From Mesolinea sp040772305 (GTDB lineage Bacteria; Chloroflexota; Anaerolineae; Anaerolineales; Anaerolineaceae), in the NCBI GenBank assembly GCA_040772305.1, contig JAXGYK010000001.1:1-64000 (forward strand): a DNA stretch of 64,000 bases, given 5' to 3'. Both the position numbers and the translations under genes were made by a program. Shown one piece after another: positions 17,399 to 25,782 of this stretch; the stretch's first letter is position 1; every line of letters begins with the position of its first letter. The notes beneath the pieces are model-generated. The model was not told the origin of the DNA. It searched no databases and saw only the letters and a program-made list of their open reading frames with translations.

Positions 17399-19241
17399 AA
17401 AAATTGGCGTGATAGTAGGTGTAGACGGAGACATTTCTTCGGTTGGAATGTATAGAATGTCGAACGACTCCGAGTTTCTTTGGAATGGAAATCTAATCAG
17501 TGGGCCTAAAGTGGGTTCATTACTAACAATCCAACAGAACAACATCAAAATAATTGCAACTGTAATATCAGAGAAAATTACAGATCAAGAGAATACTGTT
17601 AAAAGTATTGAGTTTGATAATCGATATAAAAAAGGCTCGATAAATAGAATTATCTTATTAAGAACCCAAGGCGTCATCGAAAACAATAGATTTGAGGTCA
17701 CCAGTAAGTATGTTCCAATGGTTGGCAATGAAGTAACTTTGACAACTAAAGAGATTTTAGATTGTGTATATGGATTGGGATCTGCTACTCCGTCAATTCA
17801 TATTGGAAAATCTTTGAATGAAGAACAGCCGATCTCCCTTCCAATTGATAATTTCTTTGCTTCTCATATTGGCATATTTGGGAATACTGGTAGTGGCAAG
17901 TCGAATACTCTGCACAAAATCTACCTCGAACTTTTCAGGTCCAAGTTTATCAATGAAATCTTGAAGAAATCAAAGTTCTTCGTTATTGATTTTAATGGAG
18001 AATACCTCCATCCAAACTCCTTTGGATTGGATGATTCAGAAAAGGAAATTTTCGAAATAAACACGCGGAATGAGGCGATAGGTAGAAAGCTGCCTGTGAT
18101 GAAGAAATACCTTTTTGATGCCAATATACTCTCGATTCTCTTTGATGCTAGACCAGCAACACAAGTCCCATTTTTAAGAAAGGCGATTAATACTTGGAAT
18201 GAAAAACAATTTAATGGTCAGAAATTTGCAAAATTTGTTATTGGTACACTGAAAAAAATTCTTACTACAGGTGATGCAGCAAGTTCTGATGCAAAAGATA
18301 ACTGGCTTCAGGTGGCTACTTCAATCGTACCGGAATCAAAATTGGATATTTTTGATTCTTTAATTTCTTTGCAATACAACCACCAGCATAAATCATACAT
18401 TTATTCAGGAGATGAGAAGAATTGTTACATCAACGAGAGATCTAAGTTTCCTGACGACGCTATTTCTGTTTTGAAGATCGATGAAATTGAAGAAATGATT
18501 GGTAATTACTTCAATAATTGTTCGGAAATTGCGAGACTTAAACTGCACTTAGAGTTTCAAAAAGTTCATCAATCCGCCTGGAAAGCAACGAGTATTGAGT
18601 ATATCAATCCTCTATTTAATAGGATAGAAAACGCATTTACAAGCCTAGAAAAAGTGATAGAGATTGTTGAAGACATAGAATGCTATCGTACTCTGAATAT
18701 TATATCTTTAGTACACTCCAACCAAGAAATAACAAGATTAATACCAATGCTACTATCTAAGATGATATATGATGAGCACAAGAGCAATGTGTCAGGAAAA
18801 ATGATTGAATGTACTAAGCATCTGATAATCGACGAAGCACATAATATTCTGAATTCTGAGTATCGAAATATAGGTGATGATTGGCACGATTATCGTTTGT
18901 CAGTATTCGAAGAAATCATCAAAGAAGGCAGAAAGTTTGGTTTCTTTCTGACACTATCCAGTCAACGCCCTGCAGACATTTCACCAACTATTTTGTCTCA
19001 GGTTCATAATTACTTTATCCATAGATTAGTAAATGAAAGAGACCTAAGAATGTTGGAGAATACCATGCCTACTTTGGATAAGAACTCATATTCGAAGATC
19101 CCTAGATTAGGGCAAGGGGAATGTATAGTCACAGGAAATGCAATGCGAGTACCGCTATTGATCAAAGTTGATTGGGAGTTAAAAAATCGACCGACTAGTG
19201 ACGATGTTGTTCTAACACAGCTATGGAAATCAAAAGAGTAA
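17385..19241 (+). CDS. HerA-like ATPase of a SIR2-HerA antiphage system
   Basis: 618 residues. An N-terminal HAS-barrel-like region (to ~150) is followed by a RecA-fold HerA/FtsK-type motor: Walker A IFGNTGSGKSNT near residue 165, Walker B LIIDEAHNIL near 481, and the HerA hallmark SSQRPADISPTILSQ with an HRLVNERD sensor/arginine region after it. HerA forms hexamers that assemble with SIR2 and control its NADase activity. Its start lies inside the SIR2 gene (14-base overlap), so the two are translationally coupled. No third gene (for example DUF4297 or nuclease) accompanies them. Confidence 0.88.
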   Translation: MNPIKKIGVIVGVDGDISSVGMYRMSNDSEFLWNGNLISGPKVGSLLTIQQNNIKIIATVISEKITDQENTVKSIEFDNRYKKGSINRIILLRTQGVIENNRFEVTSKYVPMVGNEVTLTTKEILDCVYGLGSATPSIHIGKSLNEEQPISLPIDNFFASHIGIFGNTGSGKSNTLHKIYLELFRSKFINEILKKSKFFVIDFNGEYLHPNSFGLDDSEKEIFEINTRNEAIGRKLPVMKKYLFDANILSILFDARPATQVPFLRKAINTWNEKQFNGQKFAKFVIGTLKKILTTGDAASSDAKDNWLQVATSIVPESKLDIFDSLISLQYNHQHKSYIYSGDEKNCYINERSKFPDDAISVLKIDEIEEMIGNYFNNCSEIARLKLHLEFQKVHQSAWKATSIEYINPLFNRIENAFTSLEKVIEIVEDIECYRTLNIISLVHSNQEITRLIPMLLSKMIYDEHKSNVSGKMIECTKHLIIDEAHNILNSEYRNIGDDWHDYRLSVFEEIIKEGRKFGFFLTLSSQRPADISPTILSQVHNYFIHRLVNERDLRMLENTMPTLDKNSYSKIPRLGQGECIVTGNAMRVPLLIKVDWELKNRPTSDDVVLTQLWKSKE

Positions 19242-19413
19242 AAATCGAAATCCTCACTGTTCTCAATGCCTTATTTCGTGAGCATCTATCAAATTTTTGA
19301 AGTGTATATAGAAATTGAAAAAACAAAATTAGTTTTTTCAATTGTTTTGAGAAATATTCTGCGGGGGAAGTAGACATTATTGTCATTCTAACGAAGCTTT
19401 TTTAATCTTTATA

Positions 19414-20498
19414 TGTACTACTAGGCTTCTTTCTTTGCGGATTTCTTTACAAACAATTGTACTGTATCCATAGGGCGGCGACCCATGTTGCGATACCCTT
19501 GGTGTGGACGTTCTGTGTTGTAATGGATCAACCATTGGTCCAGATCTGTCTGTAAAGCCTCCACTGATTCGTAGAACTTGGTACGGAAGGCTGTCCTAAA
19601 AAATTCATCCAGGACAGTCCTGTTGAAACGTTCCACAAACCCATTAGTCTGTGGTCTCCTCACCCGTGTTGTACGATGCTCAATGTCGTTTAGGGACAGG
19701 TAAAGTTCGTAAGGGTGAGTTTCCTTTCCGCAGAACTCCCTGCCATTGTCTGTAATAACAGCAGTAACCTCAAACCCAAGGGCTTGATAGAAAGGCAATG
19801 CATTGTTGTGCAAAACTGCCACCGCTGCTTCTGGTTGCTTTGAGGTATGCAGGAAACCAAAGGCAAAGCTGCCATATGTATCTACCACAGCATGTAGATA
19901 CACTCTCCCCACCCCTTTGAGTACTCCAACATAAAATGTGTCTTGTGAGAGTAATTCACCTGGTTTGCTGCTCTCAACATGCCTTTCTCTGAAGCAGGGG
20001 TTGGCCTTTTCAATCTGTGCTACTTGTTCCGGAGTTAATTCAATGGCCTGTTGGGCGGCTCTCTCTTCCAGTTTCAACAGCCTTTCATAACGGCTCGCCA
20101 TGCCATGTTTGATCAGTATGTTTTGAATCGTTGGTGAACTGATTGTGATCCCCTCAAGCTTGAGCATACTGCTCAACTTCACACATCCCCAGCTTGGATG
20201 ATCCAGGCTAACACCAAGCAATCGTTCTACTTCCTCTGGCGGAGTAGTGAATGGGTGCGTCTTATGAATTGGCGGCAGGTCTTTCAATCCCTCCAATCCA
20301 TGTGTTTGAAAACGCCGTTTGTATTCGTAAAACTGGGTCCTAGATACATCCTTAATCCTGCAAGCCTCACTGACATTCCCCAGGGTCTGCGCCAGCTCCA
20401 GAACACTTAACTTATGCCGTGCTACTTTCTCTTCAGCTGTCATCGTTGCTCTCCTTTCCGTCTTCTATTATATGTTAGGAGAGAAACCTAGTAGTACA
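19414..20498 (-). mobile_element. IS481-family element B, copy 1 (1085 bp)
   Basis: Ends are the inverted repeats TGTACTACTAGGCTTC and, from the right, TGTACTACTAGGTTTC. A perfect 7-base target duplication CTTTATA flanks it (19407-19413 and 20499-20505). It has the same length as the copy at 46302-47386 and lies 172 bases downstream of herA, opposite in orientation to element A on the other side of the defence pair. Confidence 0.95.
19421..20443 (-). CDS. IS481-family transposase (element B)
   Basis: 340 residues, clearly related to the transposase of element A but of a distinct subgroup. HTH LGNVSEACRIKDVSRTQFYE; catalytic Asp in SQDTFYVGVL, Asp in VITDNGREFCG, Glu in GFVERFNRTVLDEFF. Intact, with a translation identical to the one at 46309-47331. 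Confidence 0.95.
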   Translation of the reverse strand: MTAEEKVARHKLSVLELAQTLGNVSEACRIKDVSRTQFYEYKRRFQTHGLEGLKDLPPIHKTHPFTTPPEEVERLLGVSLDHPSWGCVKLSSMLKLEGITISSPTIQNILIKHGMASRYERLLKLEERAAQQAIELTPEQVAQIEKANPCFRERHVESSKPGELLSQDTFYVGVLKGVGRVYLHAVVDTYGSFAFGFLHTSKQPEAAVAVLHNNALPFYQALGFEVTAVITDNGREFCGKETHPYELYLSLNDIEHRTTRVRRPQTNGFVERFNRTVLDEFFRTAFRTKFYESVEALQTDLDQWLIHYNTERPHQGYRNMGRRPMDTVQLFVKKSAKKEA

Positions 20499-20704
20499 CT
20501 TTATACGTCCAAGGTTGTTGGAATAATCCAGTTGTGTCAAGCTCAGACATATGGAACAGTCTGACTGGGGCGGAAAAACACTCTTGAATATGCAAGATTT
20601 GGAGAAACTGATACCAGTTAATTCCTAAATGGGCGAATGATACCTAACACTACCCTTTCAATTTGCAATCGGCACTATAATAGAAGCGTACCTTATCAAG
20701 CTAA

Positions 20705-20823
20705 ACGCAAGGTGACCCGATGCCCGGATGTAAGGGCTTAATAGGTGGAAGTTGGTGAAAGGCCAACACTGTGCCGCAACTGTAAGCAGGTGATTAGGCC
20801 TGCAAGTCAGGAAACCTGCCTTG
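20705..20823 (+). promoter_or_regulatory. Cobalamin riboswitch
   Basis: The conserved core is present in order: GGTGGAAGTTGGTGAAAGGCC, then ACTGTGCCGCAACTGT, and the B12 box AAGTCAGGAAACCTGCC at about 20804-20820. A TATAAT at 20676-20681 is a likely -10 box, though the -35 is weak. The ligand should be adenosylcobalamin or a related cobamide. It sits upstream of the cobT-cobS-cbiR-cobU operon but is separated from cobT by a terminator-like hairpin and a decayed cobD end. Confidence 0.92.
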
Positions 20824-20870
20824 CTTTTATTTCTTCAATCTTCGCGAGCAAGAAGGCAGGGATTTTTTTA
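20815..20870 (+). terminator. Riboswitch-associated intrinsic terminator
   Basis: The 3' side of the B12 box (CCTGCCTTGC) can pair with GCAAGAAGGCAGG at 20848-20860, followed by GATTTTTTTA. Sharing of the B12-box strand suggests transcriptional attenuation when the ligand is bound; the antiterminator was not traced. Confidence 0.65.
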
Positions 20871-20940
20871 TTTCCACCAAGCGTGCTGGTGTTTATGCCC
20901 TCTTGTTCGAGAGAAATTATCAAACAGGAGGCAGAATTAG

Positions 20941-21117
20941 CTGCTTGAGAACACTGCCCGATCAGTTCGTCAAAACCTGTTGAGACAGGGCATTCAAGTG
21001 CGCGATTGCAGTTCATTTGGCTTGCCCCATCATATTCGCATCAGCACACAGCTTGATGTTTATAATCAAGTGCTGCTTGAGGCATTAACCCGCTTAGCAA
21101 AGGACAATCAACTATGA
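20941..21117 (+). pseudogene. cobD: Decayed C-terminal end of cobD (threonine-phosphate decarboxylase-like)
   Basis: The open frame encodes 58 residues containing LRQGIQVRDCSSFGLP, then HHIRIS and NQVLLEALTRL, which match the C-terminal end of CobD/HisC-type PLP enzymes. A stop at 20938-20940 precedes it in frame. A neighbouring frame upstream (20875-20946) encodes a segment that may be the previous part of the same domain, implying a frameshift plus a large deletion of the catalytic core. Its stop overlaps the cobT start as ATGA, the coupling expected of a former cobD-cobT operon. Nonfunctional as CobD. Confidence 0.7.
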
Positions 21118-22151
21118 AGCTACCCATTATTCCAAAGCTTGACCAGGAAGCAGCCCAAAAGGCTCGCTCTCGGCAAGAAGTGCTAACCAAGCCTCTCGGC
21201 TCGCTTGGTTATCTCGAGGAATTATCGATCCAATTAGCCGCGATGACAGGAACTGCCAGACCTGACTTTTCACACAAGGGGGTCATTGTGATGGCTGCGG
21301 ATCACGGCATCGCCCTTTCGGGAGTGAGTGCCTATCCGCGCGAGGTAACGCCGCAAATGGTCTTCAATTTCCTCAATGGAGGTGCGGCAATCAATGTGCT
21401 CGCTAAACTGGCTGGTGCTAAAATCACCGTAGTCGACATTGGCGTAGCTTACGATTTTCAGCAGAAAGAAGGCATCCTCCATAAGAAAATTGCCCCGGGC
21501 ACAAAGAATATGCTGGAAGGTCCCGCGATGACGCGAGATGAGGCGGAAAGAGCAATCCAGGTCGGCATTGATACGGTATTGACAGAAATTGAAACCGGAA
21601 TTGACTTGGTTGCGACTGGCGAGATGGGCATCGGCAACACCACCCCCTCCTCCGCGATCACCGCAATCCTGACTGATTCACCTGTTGAATCAGTTACTGG
21701 CCATGGAACGGGTATTGATGATCAGCACCTCTCCTTCAAGATTAACGCTATTGAATCGGCTATCCGCAAGAACGCTCCCAATCCAAACGACGCCATCGAC
21801 GTTCTGGCAAAGGTGGGCGGTTTTGAAATTGCCGGGCTGGCCGGTGTGATCCTTGGCGCTGCTTCCAGGCGCGTGCCGGTTGTGGTAGATGGCTTTATTT
21901 CAGGCGCTGCTGCCCTCATCGCTGCCCAGCTTGAGCCGGCGACAAAAGATTACATGCTTGCTTCCCATCAATCGGTCGAGATTGGTCATGCGGTTATTTG
22001 GAAGCATCTGGGGTTAAGACCGATTCTCAACCTTGGGATGCGCCTTGGCGAAGGCACCGGCGCCGTCCTCGCTTTCCAGGTGATCGAAGCCGCGACTCGT
22101 CTTCTGAACGAAATGGCAAGTTTCGAAGAGGCAGGTGTGAGCGATAAATGA
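21114..22151 (+). CDS. cobT: Nicotinate-nucleotide--dimethylbenzimidazole phosphoribosyltransferase
   Basis: 345 residues, normal CobT length. It makes alpha-ribazole 5'-phosphate from nicotinate mononucleotide and a lower-ligand base for the nucleotide loop of cobamides. Family motifs are KPLGSLGYLEELS near the N-terminus, MAADHGIA, TGEMGIGNTTPSSAI, and LNLGMRLGEGTGA carrying the catalytic Glu. ATGA overlaps exist with the cobD remnant upstream and cobS downstream, so the operon is tightly coupled and presumably under the riboswitch. Confidence 0.96.
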   Translation: MKLPIIPKLDQEAAQKARSRQEVLTKPLGSLGYLEELSIQLAAMTGTARPDFSHKGVIVMAADHGIALSGVSAYPREVTPQMVFNFLNGGAAINVLAKLAGAKITVVDIGVAYDFQQKEGILHKKIAPGTKNMLEGPAMTRDEAERAIQVGIDTVLTEIETGIDLVATGEMGIGNTTPSSAITAILTDSPVESVTGHGTGIDDQHLSFKINAIESAIRKNAPNPNDAIDVLAKVGGFEIAGLAGVILGAASRRVPVVVDGFISGAAALIAAQLEPATKDYMLASHQSVEIGHAVIWKHLGLRPILNLGMRLGEGTGAVLAFQVIEAATRLLNEMASFEEAGVSDK

Positions 22152-22900
22152 TCAAGGAATTCAAACAAGCACTGGGCTTTCTGTCTATCATCCCAGTCAA
22201 GTCAGATACTTTGTACGAATCGGGAGACCTGGGTCGTTCCGCGGCCTTCTTTCCCCTGGTGGGCGGACTGATGGGGTTTCTTGCTGCTGCTGGCTACCAT
22301 CTTCTTCTTTGGGTCTTTCCGCCCATAATTACAGCCATCTTGACCACCGCCATCTGGATTAGTCTGTCTGGAGGCCTGCATCTTGATGGTCTGGCGGATT
22401 GTTTTGACGGCATACTCAACGCGTCTTCTCCCCAGCGGCGTCTGGAAATCATGAAGGACTCCCGGCTAGGAACTTTTGGAGGCATCGGTCTTATTCTTGC
22501 CATCCTCACCCGCTTTATTCTGATTTTCAGCCTGAGCCCAAGACTTGTGTGGCTGATTTTTCCATTTGCGGGTGCCCTCGCCCGTTGGCTCCTGCTCATG
22601 GCTGCCAAAGAACCTACAGCAAGACCAGGAGGTATGGGCGCTGAATTTGCCAATGGCCTCAATCGAAAAAGCTTCCTGTTTGCGGGCAGCACTCTGCTGA
22701 TTTTCCTGATTCTGTGTTTTCTGCAGCTTGGAGTCATCAGTCTGATTGCAACAGCCGGAGCGCATCTGCTCGCGCTGATGATCTTTAGGCTAGCCAGGCA
22801 GCGTCTTGGCGGGTTCACGGGGGATGTTTTTGGGCTGATTATAGAATGCTCTGAACTGTTCACTCTGCTCATTTTTTGCGCAAAGGCAGCTGTCTTATGA
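22148..22900 (+). CDS. cobS: Adenosylcobinamide-GDP ribazoletransferase (cobalamin 5'-phosphate synthase)
   Basis: 250 residues, a polytopic membrane enzyme joining adenosylcobinamide-GDP to alpha-ribazole phosphate. The signature LHLDGLADCFDGI with its metal-binding Asp residues lies at ~77-89, followed by RRLEIMKDSRLGTFG, and GGFTGDVFG near the C-terminus. Several hydrophobic helices span the rest. It starts within the cobT stop and ends over the next start (both ATGA). Confidence 0.95.
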   Translation: MIKEFKQALGFLSIIPVKSDTLYESGDLGRSAAFFPLVGGLMGFLAAAGYHLLLWVFPPIITAILTTAIWISLSGGLHLDGLADCFDGILNASSPQRRLEIMKDSRLGTFGGIGLILAILTRFILIFSLSPRLVWLIFPFAGALARWLLLMAAKEPTARPGGMGAEFANGLNRKSFLFAGSTLLIFLILCFLQLGVISLIATAGAHLLALMIFRLARQRLGGFTGDVFGLIIECSELFTLLIFCAKAAVL

Positions 22901-23682
22901 AACAATACCCCTTCAGGCTTGGAACAACCTCATATATCATCCCGGATGAGATTGTTCCCAATGTCCGCTACCTTGCGGACAAAGTCCAGGACATCGAGCT
23001 GGTCTTATTCGAAGTTGATGACGGTTATAACAACTTGCCTGATCAGGCTACCATCAGCGAGTTGAATCTACTTGCCCAAAGCTTTGACCTCAGTTACACC
23101 ATTCACCTGCCTGTAGACCTTAACTTTATGGCTACTGGCGACATCCTGGCTTACGCAGTCTCCAAAGCCAAACGCACCATCGAAAAGACCCTGCCGCTGA
23201 ATCCACATGCCTTCGTCCTGCATTTGGAGAGCGATCAATTGCGTCAGCCCCAGCCAGCTTATTCCAAAGAAGCCTGGACAGAAAAAGCGCAAAGCTTTCT
23301 GGATTTACTCAAGTCCTGGGTGCAGAACGAAACTCTTTTGGCGGTCGAAAACTTGGAAGGTTACCCGCTGAATTTCTGGGACGAAATTATTGACCAGGCA
23401 GGGGTGAGCCGCTGTATTGATATTGGCCACCTTTGGTTGGATGCTCACGACCCGCTCCCTTACCTTGAACGCCATTTAAGCAAAACCCGTGTTATCCACA
23501 TCCACGGCATTCAGGACCGCGATCACAAGTCATTGGAGCACGTTCCAGACGCGCAAGTCCAGCCAGTTTTTGAACTGCTTTGGAAACAAAACTATCAGGG
23601 TGTTGTCACCATCGAGGTATTCAGTGAGCAGGACCTCAAGAGTTCTCTGGAGGTTATCCGGAGGATTAGTAAGCCCGTTTAG
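22897..23682 (+). CDS. cbiR: CbiR-like cobamide-remodelling phosphodiesterase
   Basis: 261 residues from the ATG overlapping the cobS stop. A TIM-barrel protein of the AP-endonuclease-2/xylose-isomerase superfamily with LGTTSYIIPDEI at the start, FVLHLESD, VENLEGYP, CIDIGHLWLDAHDPL and VIHIHGIQDRDH, supplying metal-binding His/Asp/Glu. Its place inside a cobT-cobS-cobU operon matches CbiR, which hydrolyses the nucleotide loop of imported cobamides so that a new lower ligand can be added. A generic sugar-phosphate isomerase is the alternative; context makes CbiR much likelier. Confidence 0.78.
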   Translation: MKQYPFRLGTTSYIIPDEIVPNVRYLADKVQDIELVLFEVDDGYNNLPDQATISELNLLAQSFDLSYTIHLPVDLNFMATGDILAYAVSKAKRTIEKTLPLNPHAFVLHLESDQLRQPQPAYSKEAWTEKAQSFLDLLKSWVQNETLLAVENLEGYPLNFWDEIIDQAGVSRCIDIGHLWLDAHDPLPYLERHLSKTRVIHIHGIQDRDHKSLEHVPDAQVQPVFELLWKQNYQGVVTIEVFSEQDLKSSLEVIRRISKPV

Positions 23683-23687
23683 GAGGC

Positions 23688-24239
23688 ATGATGGCTGGAA
23701 TGATGACTTTAATCTTAGGTGGGGCCCGGAGCGGTAAGTCCGCTTATGCCCAAAAAATGGTTGAGGCAGATGGCCGCCCAGCGCTTTTTGTAGCCACCGC
23801 CACTGCGGGAGATGAAGAGATGGTTGCTCGTATTGCAGCTCACCGAGCGAGCCGTCCGTCCTATTGGCAGACACTCGAAGCGCCTTTGGATCTTGGGAGG
23901 CAGATCGCCTCTGCTCCACCAACCCCATGGGTGCTCATCGATTGTATTACGCTACTGACGAGTAACGTTTTATTTGCCTGCCCTGAACCTGTGGAAGAGA
24001 AGCTCTTTAGAACGAAACTTGAACACGAGATCGAAGGCCTCATACAGACCGCAAGAACCCACGGTGGTGATTGGGTTCTGGTCAGTAACGAGGTCGGCAT
24101 GGGCTTAGTTCCGCTACATGCGCTCAGTCGTTACTACCGTGACGGTCTGGGGTGGGCTAACCAGCGCCTTGCGCAAGAAGCCGATACGGTTATTCTGATG
24201 GTTGCTGGCTTACCACTTTTTGTAAAAGGTACCCGGTGA
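23688..24239 (+). CDS. cobU: Adenosylcobinamide kinase / adenosylcobinamide-phosphate guanylyltransferase
   Basis: 183 residues. P-loop LILGGARSGKSAYA at ~6-19, HRASRPSYWQTLEAP with the His that forms the GMP intermediate, LIDCITLLTSN and VSNEVGMGLVP, all typical of CobU. It phosphorylates adenosylcobinamide and attaches GMP, feeding CobS. AGGAGG lies immediately before the ATG at 23688, so translation may start at 23691 or a few codons later. Last gene of the salvage operon. Confidence 0.95.
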   Translation: MMAGMMTLILGGARSGKSAYAQKMVEADGRPALFVATATAGDEEMVARIAAHRASRPSYWQTLEAPLDLGRQIASAPPTPWVLIDCITLLTSNVLFACPEPVEEKLFRTKLEHEIEGLIQTARTHGGDWVLVSNEVGMGLVPLHALSRYYRDGLGWANQRLAQEADTVILMVAGLPLFVKGTR

Positions 24240-24501
24240 TGAATTCTAATGATCTGACTTAGATTTTCCCGCTTGCCCGACAGTGATTTTAAATTCGTTT
24301 TGATGTGTCCATTGGAATATATTGCTGCCCTGCTATACAAATCAATTATCCTCGTGGATACTTGACTTCCTGAAATGTAGCTCTTCCTTTTAATAACCGT
24401 AATCTCAATTCACTCAGCTCATCGGAACCAGCGTACACAGAGTTTGTAAAACGTACGAATCCAGAGGTCAAGGTTAATGTTTTCAGGTTCCATCCGCACA
24501 A
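24240..24501. other. Intergenic stretch between cobU and the tRNA-derived repeat
   Basis: About 260 bases with no gene or clear terminator that I can support. The region leads into copy 3 of the tRNA-derived repeat. Confidence 0.4.
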
Positions 24502-24539
24502 CTCGGAGGTCAGCGGTTCAGGTCCTCGCCCTGCTGCTG
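24502..24539 (+). repeat. Initiator-tRNA 3'-half fragment, copy 3 (degenerate)
   Basis: Retains CTCGGAGGTCAGCGGTTCA and the acceptor-like CCCTGCTGCT, but the T stem no longer pairs fully (AGCGG against CCTCG). Same orientation as the other three copies, and followed by GAGAAGGAA as in copy 4. Confidence 0.55.
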
Positions 24540-24566
24540 AGAAGGAAGCCTAAACAGGGTACAAAA

Positions 24567-24596
24567 AGCCAGAGCTTGGTACACTCTGGCTTCTCA
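24567..24596 (+). terminator. Hairpin after the tRNA-like fragment
   Basis: A perfect 8-base stem AGCCAGAG/CTCTGGCT with a 9-base loop, with only a weak T-rich tail. It resembles the AGAG..CTCT hairpin that follows tRNA-like copy 2. Confidence 0.5.
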
Positions 24597-24708
24597 TGCG
24601 TAGTGCGGTTAAAAATCCTCAAAGTCGAAGGGGGTATCTCTTCTTATAGTAGTTAATCGTCTCCCTTGAACGATCCGAATCTTTTTTACAGAAGAAAGAC
24701 CATGTCCA

Positions 24709-25782
24709 TCACGCCTTTTCAACCAGCATTTCTTTTTTAGCCAAACGGACAAAGGTAACTACAAGCGCGACTCCCAAAACAATATGTCCGATTCCTGCTA
24801 CACCTGACAAGGCAGCATCCGGAAAGGGGATATATCCCTTTCCAATCACCTGGTTGATCCCTCTGAGAAGCATGGTTACAATCGTAAAATACAAGCCGCC
24901 GATCAGGGCGAAAACCGGCTTTTTGAACCTTTGATCCAACTGCAAGTGATCTGCATTTTTAAGTGCAAGCCACAATATCAGCAGGGTCAAAGATCCAACC
25001 GCTATAGAATGAACATGGATTACCCGTAAAGTTGTGATGCCGGTGAAACCATTTAACTTGGTAAATTCCCTGTAAAATACGCCGCCTGCCAAACCCATCA
25101 CGAGGAAAACGAGAGCATCCTTCAAGATATTAACTGGCGTAAAACGCTTGATAAAGGACCTGAACCCAGTAATCACCAGGATCAGGTAGGCAACTGTTTT
25201 GGGCAGCATCAACAAGCCTATCATTGGGATGGCGTCTGCCCAAAGCACTACCGGAAGGTAAAACAAAAAGCTTAGCAGGATCAACACGGAACTGTACCTG
25301 AGTTCAGGTTTGCTTCGCGCTTTCCAGGTCCAAACGATCAGCAAAATTCCCATGATTGTAAAAGGGATATTTCGAAGAAGGCTAAAAGTGTAGTTTCCAG
25401 GTAGTTCTCCCCAGCCATTTTGCGGCATCATAACAAGAACAACACGAGTCAAAGCGAGTCCAAAAATAAGAAGATCTCGTATTTTGGATGACTGGCCATT
25501 GATCTTTTTGTAATAAATATAGAAGAGAACATAAAAAACGGTCATTGTTAAGGATGTAACAAACTGACCCCATGAAAGTGCAACGGAGTAATTTTCAAAA
25601 CCGTTCACTGTAAGATGCGCCATGATGCGGGGTAAAAGATGAAAACTATCCCCGGCACCCAGCACTATTGCCATTATCCCAAAGAGTCTGGCGATTTTGG
25701 TGTCCTCGAAAAGCAAGCGTACACCAATAGCTATTACCAGAATTAGGTAAGAAACATTAAACAACGACTCAATCAGTTCCAA
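24709..25782 (-). CDS. Polytopic membrane protein with DUF2871-like C-terminal half
   Basis: 357 residues with about ten to eleven hydrophobic helices. The N-terminal ~210 residues form a membrane region I do not recognise; it contains GAGDSFHLLPRIMAHL and FVTSLTMTVFYVLFY. The C-terminal ~140 residues (LRVIHVHSIAVGSLTLLILW, GLYFTIVTMLLRGINQV, GVAGIGHIVLGVAL) resemble DUF2871, with histidines inside helices that could bind haem or a metal. It overlaps the upstream TetR gene by 14 bases, so the regulator probably controls it. Function unknown. Confidence 0.75.
   Translation of the reverse strand: MELIESLFNVSYLILVIAIGVRLLFEDTKIARLFGIMAIVLGAGDSFHLLPRIMAHLTVNGFENYSVALSWGQFVTSLTMTVFYVLFYIYYKKINGQSSKIRDLLIFGLALTRVVLVMMPQNGWGELPGNYTFSLLRNIPFTIMGILLIVWTWKARSKPELRYSSVLILLSFLFYLPVVLWADAIPMIGLLMLPKTVAYLILVITGFRSFIKRFTPVNILKDALVFLVMGLAGGVFYREFTKLNGFTGITTLRVIHVHSIAVGSLTLLILWLALKNADHLQLDQRFKKPVFALIGGLYFTIVTMLLRGINQVIGKGYIPFPDAALSGVAGIGHIVLGVALVVTFVRLAKKEMLVEKA

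Noticed and set aside
15249..20505. Composite transposon carrying SIR2-HerA
   Set aside because: The flanking elements belong to different IS481 subgroups and each has its own target duplication, so they inserted independently.
20807..21016. Reverse-strand ORF over the cobD remnant
   Set aside because: It is antisense to the riboswitch terminator and the CobD-like frame; the forward frame has the recognisable family motif.
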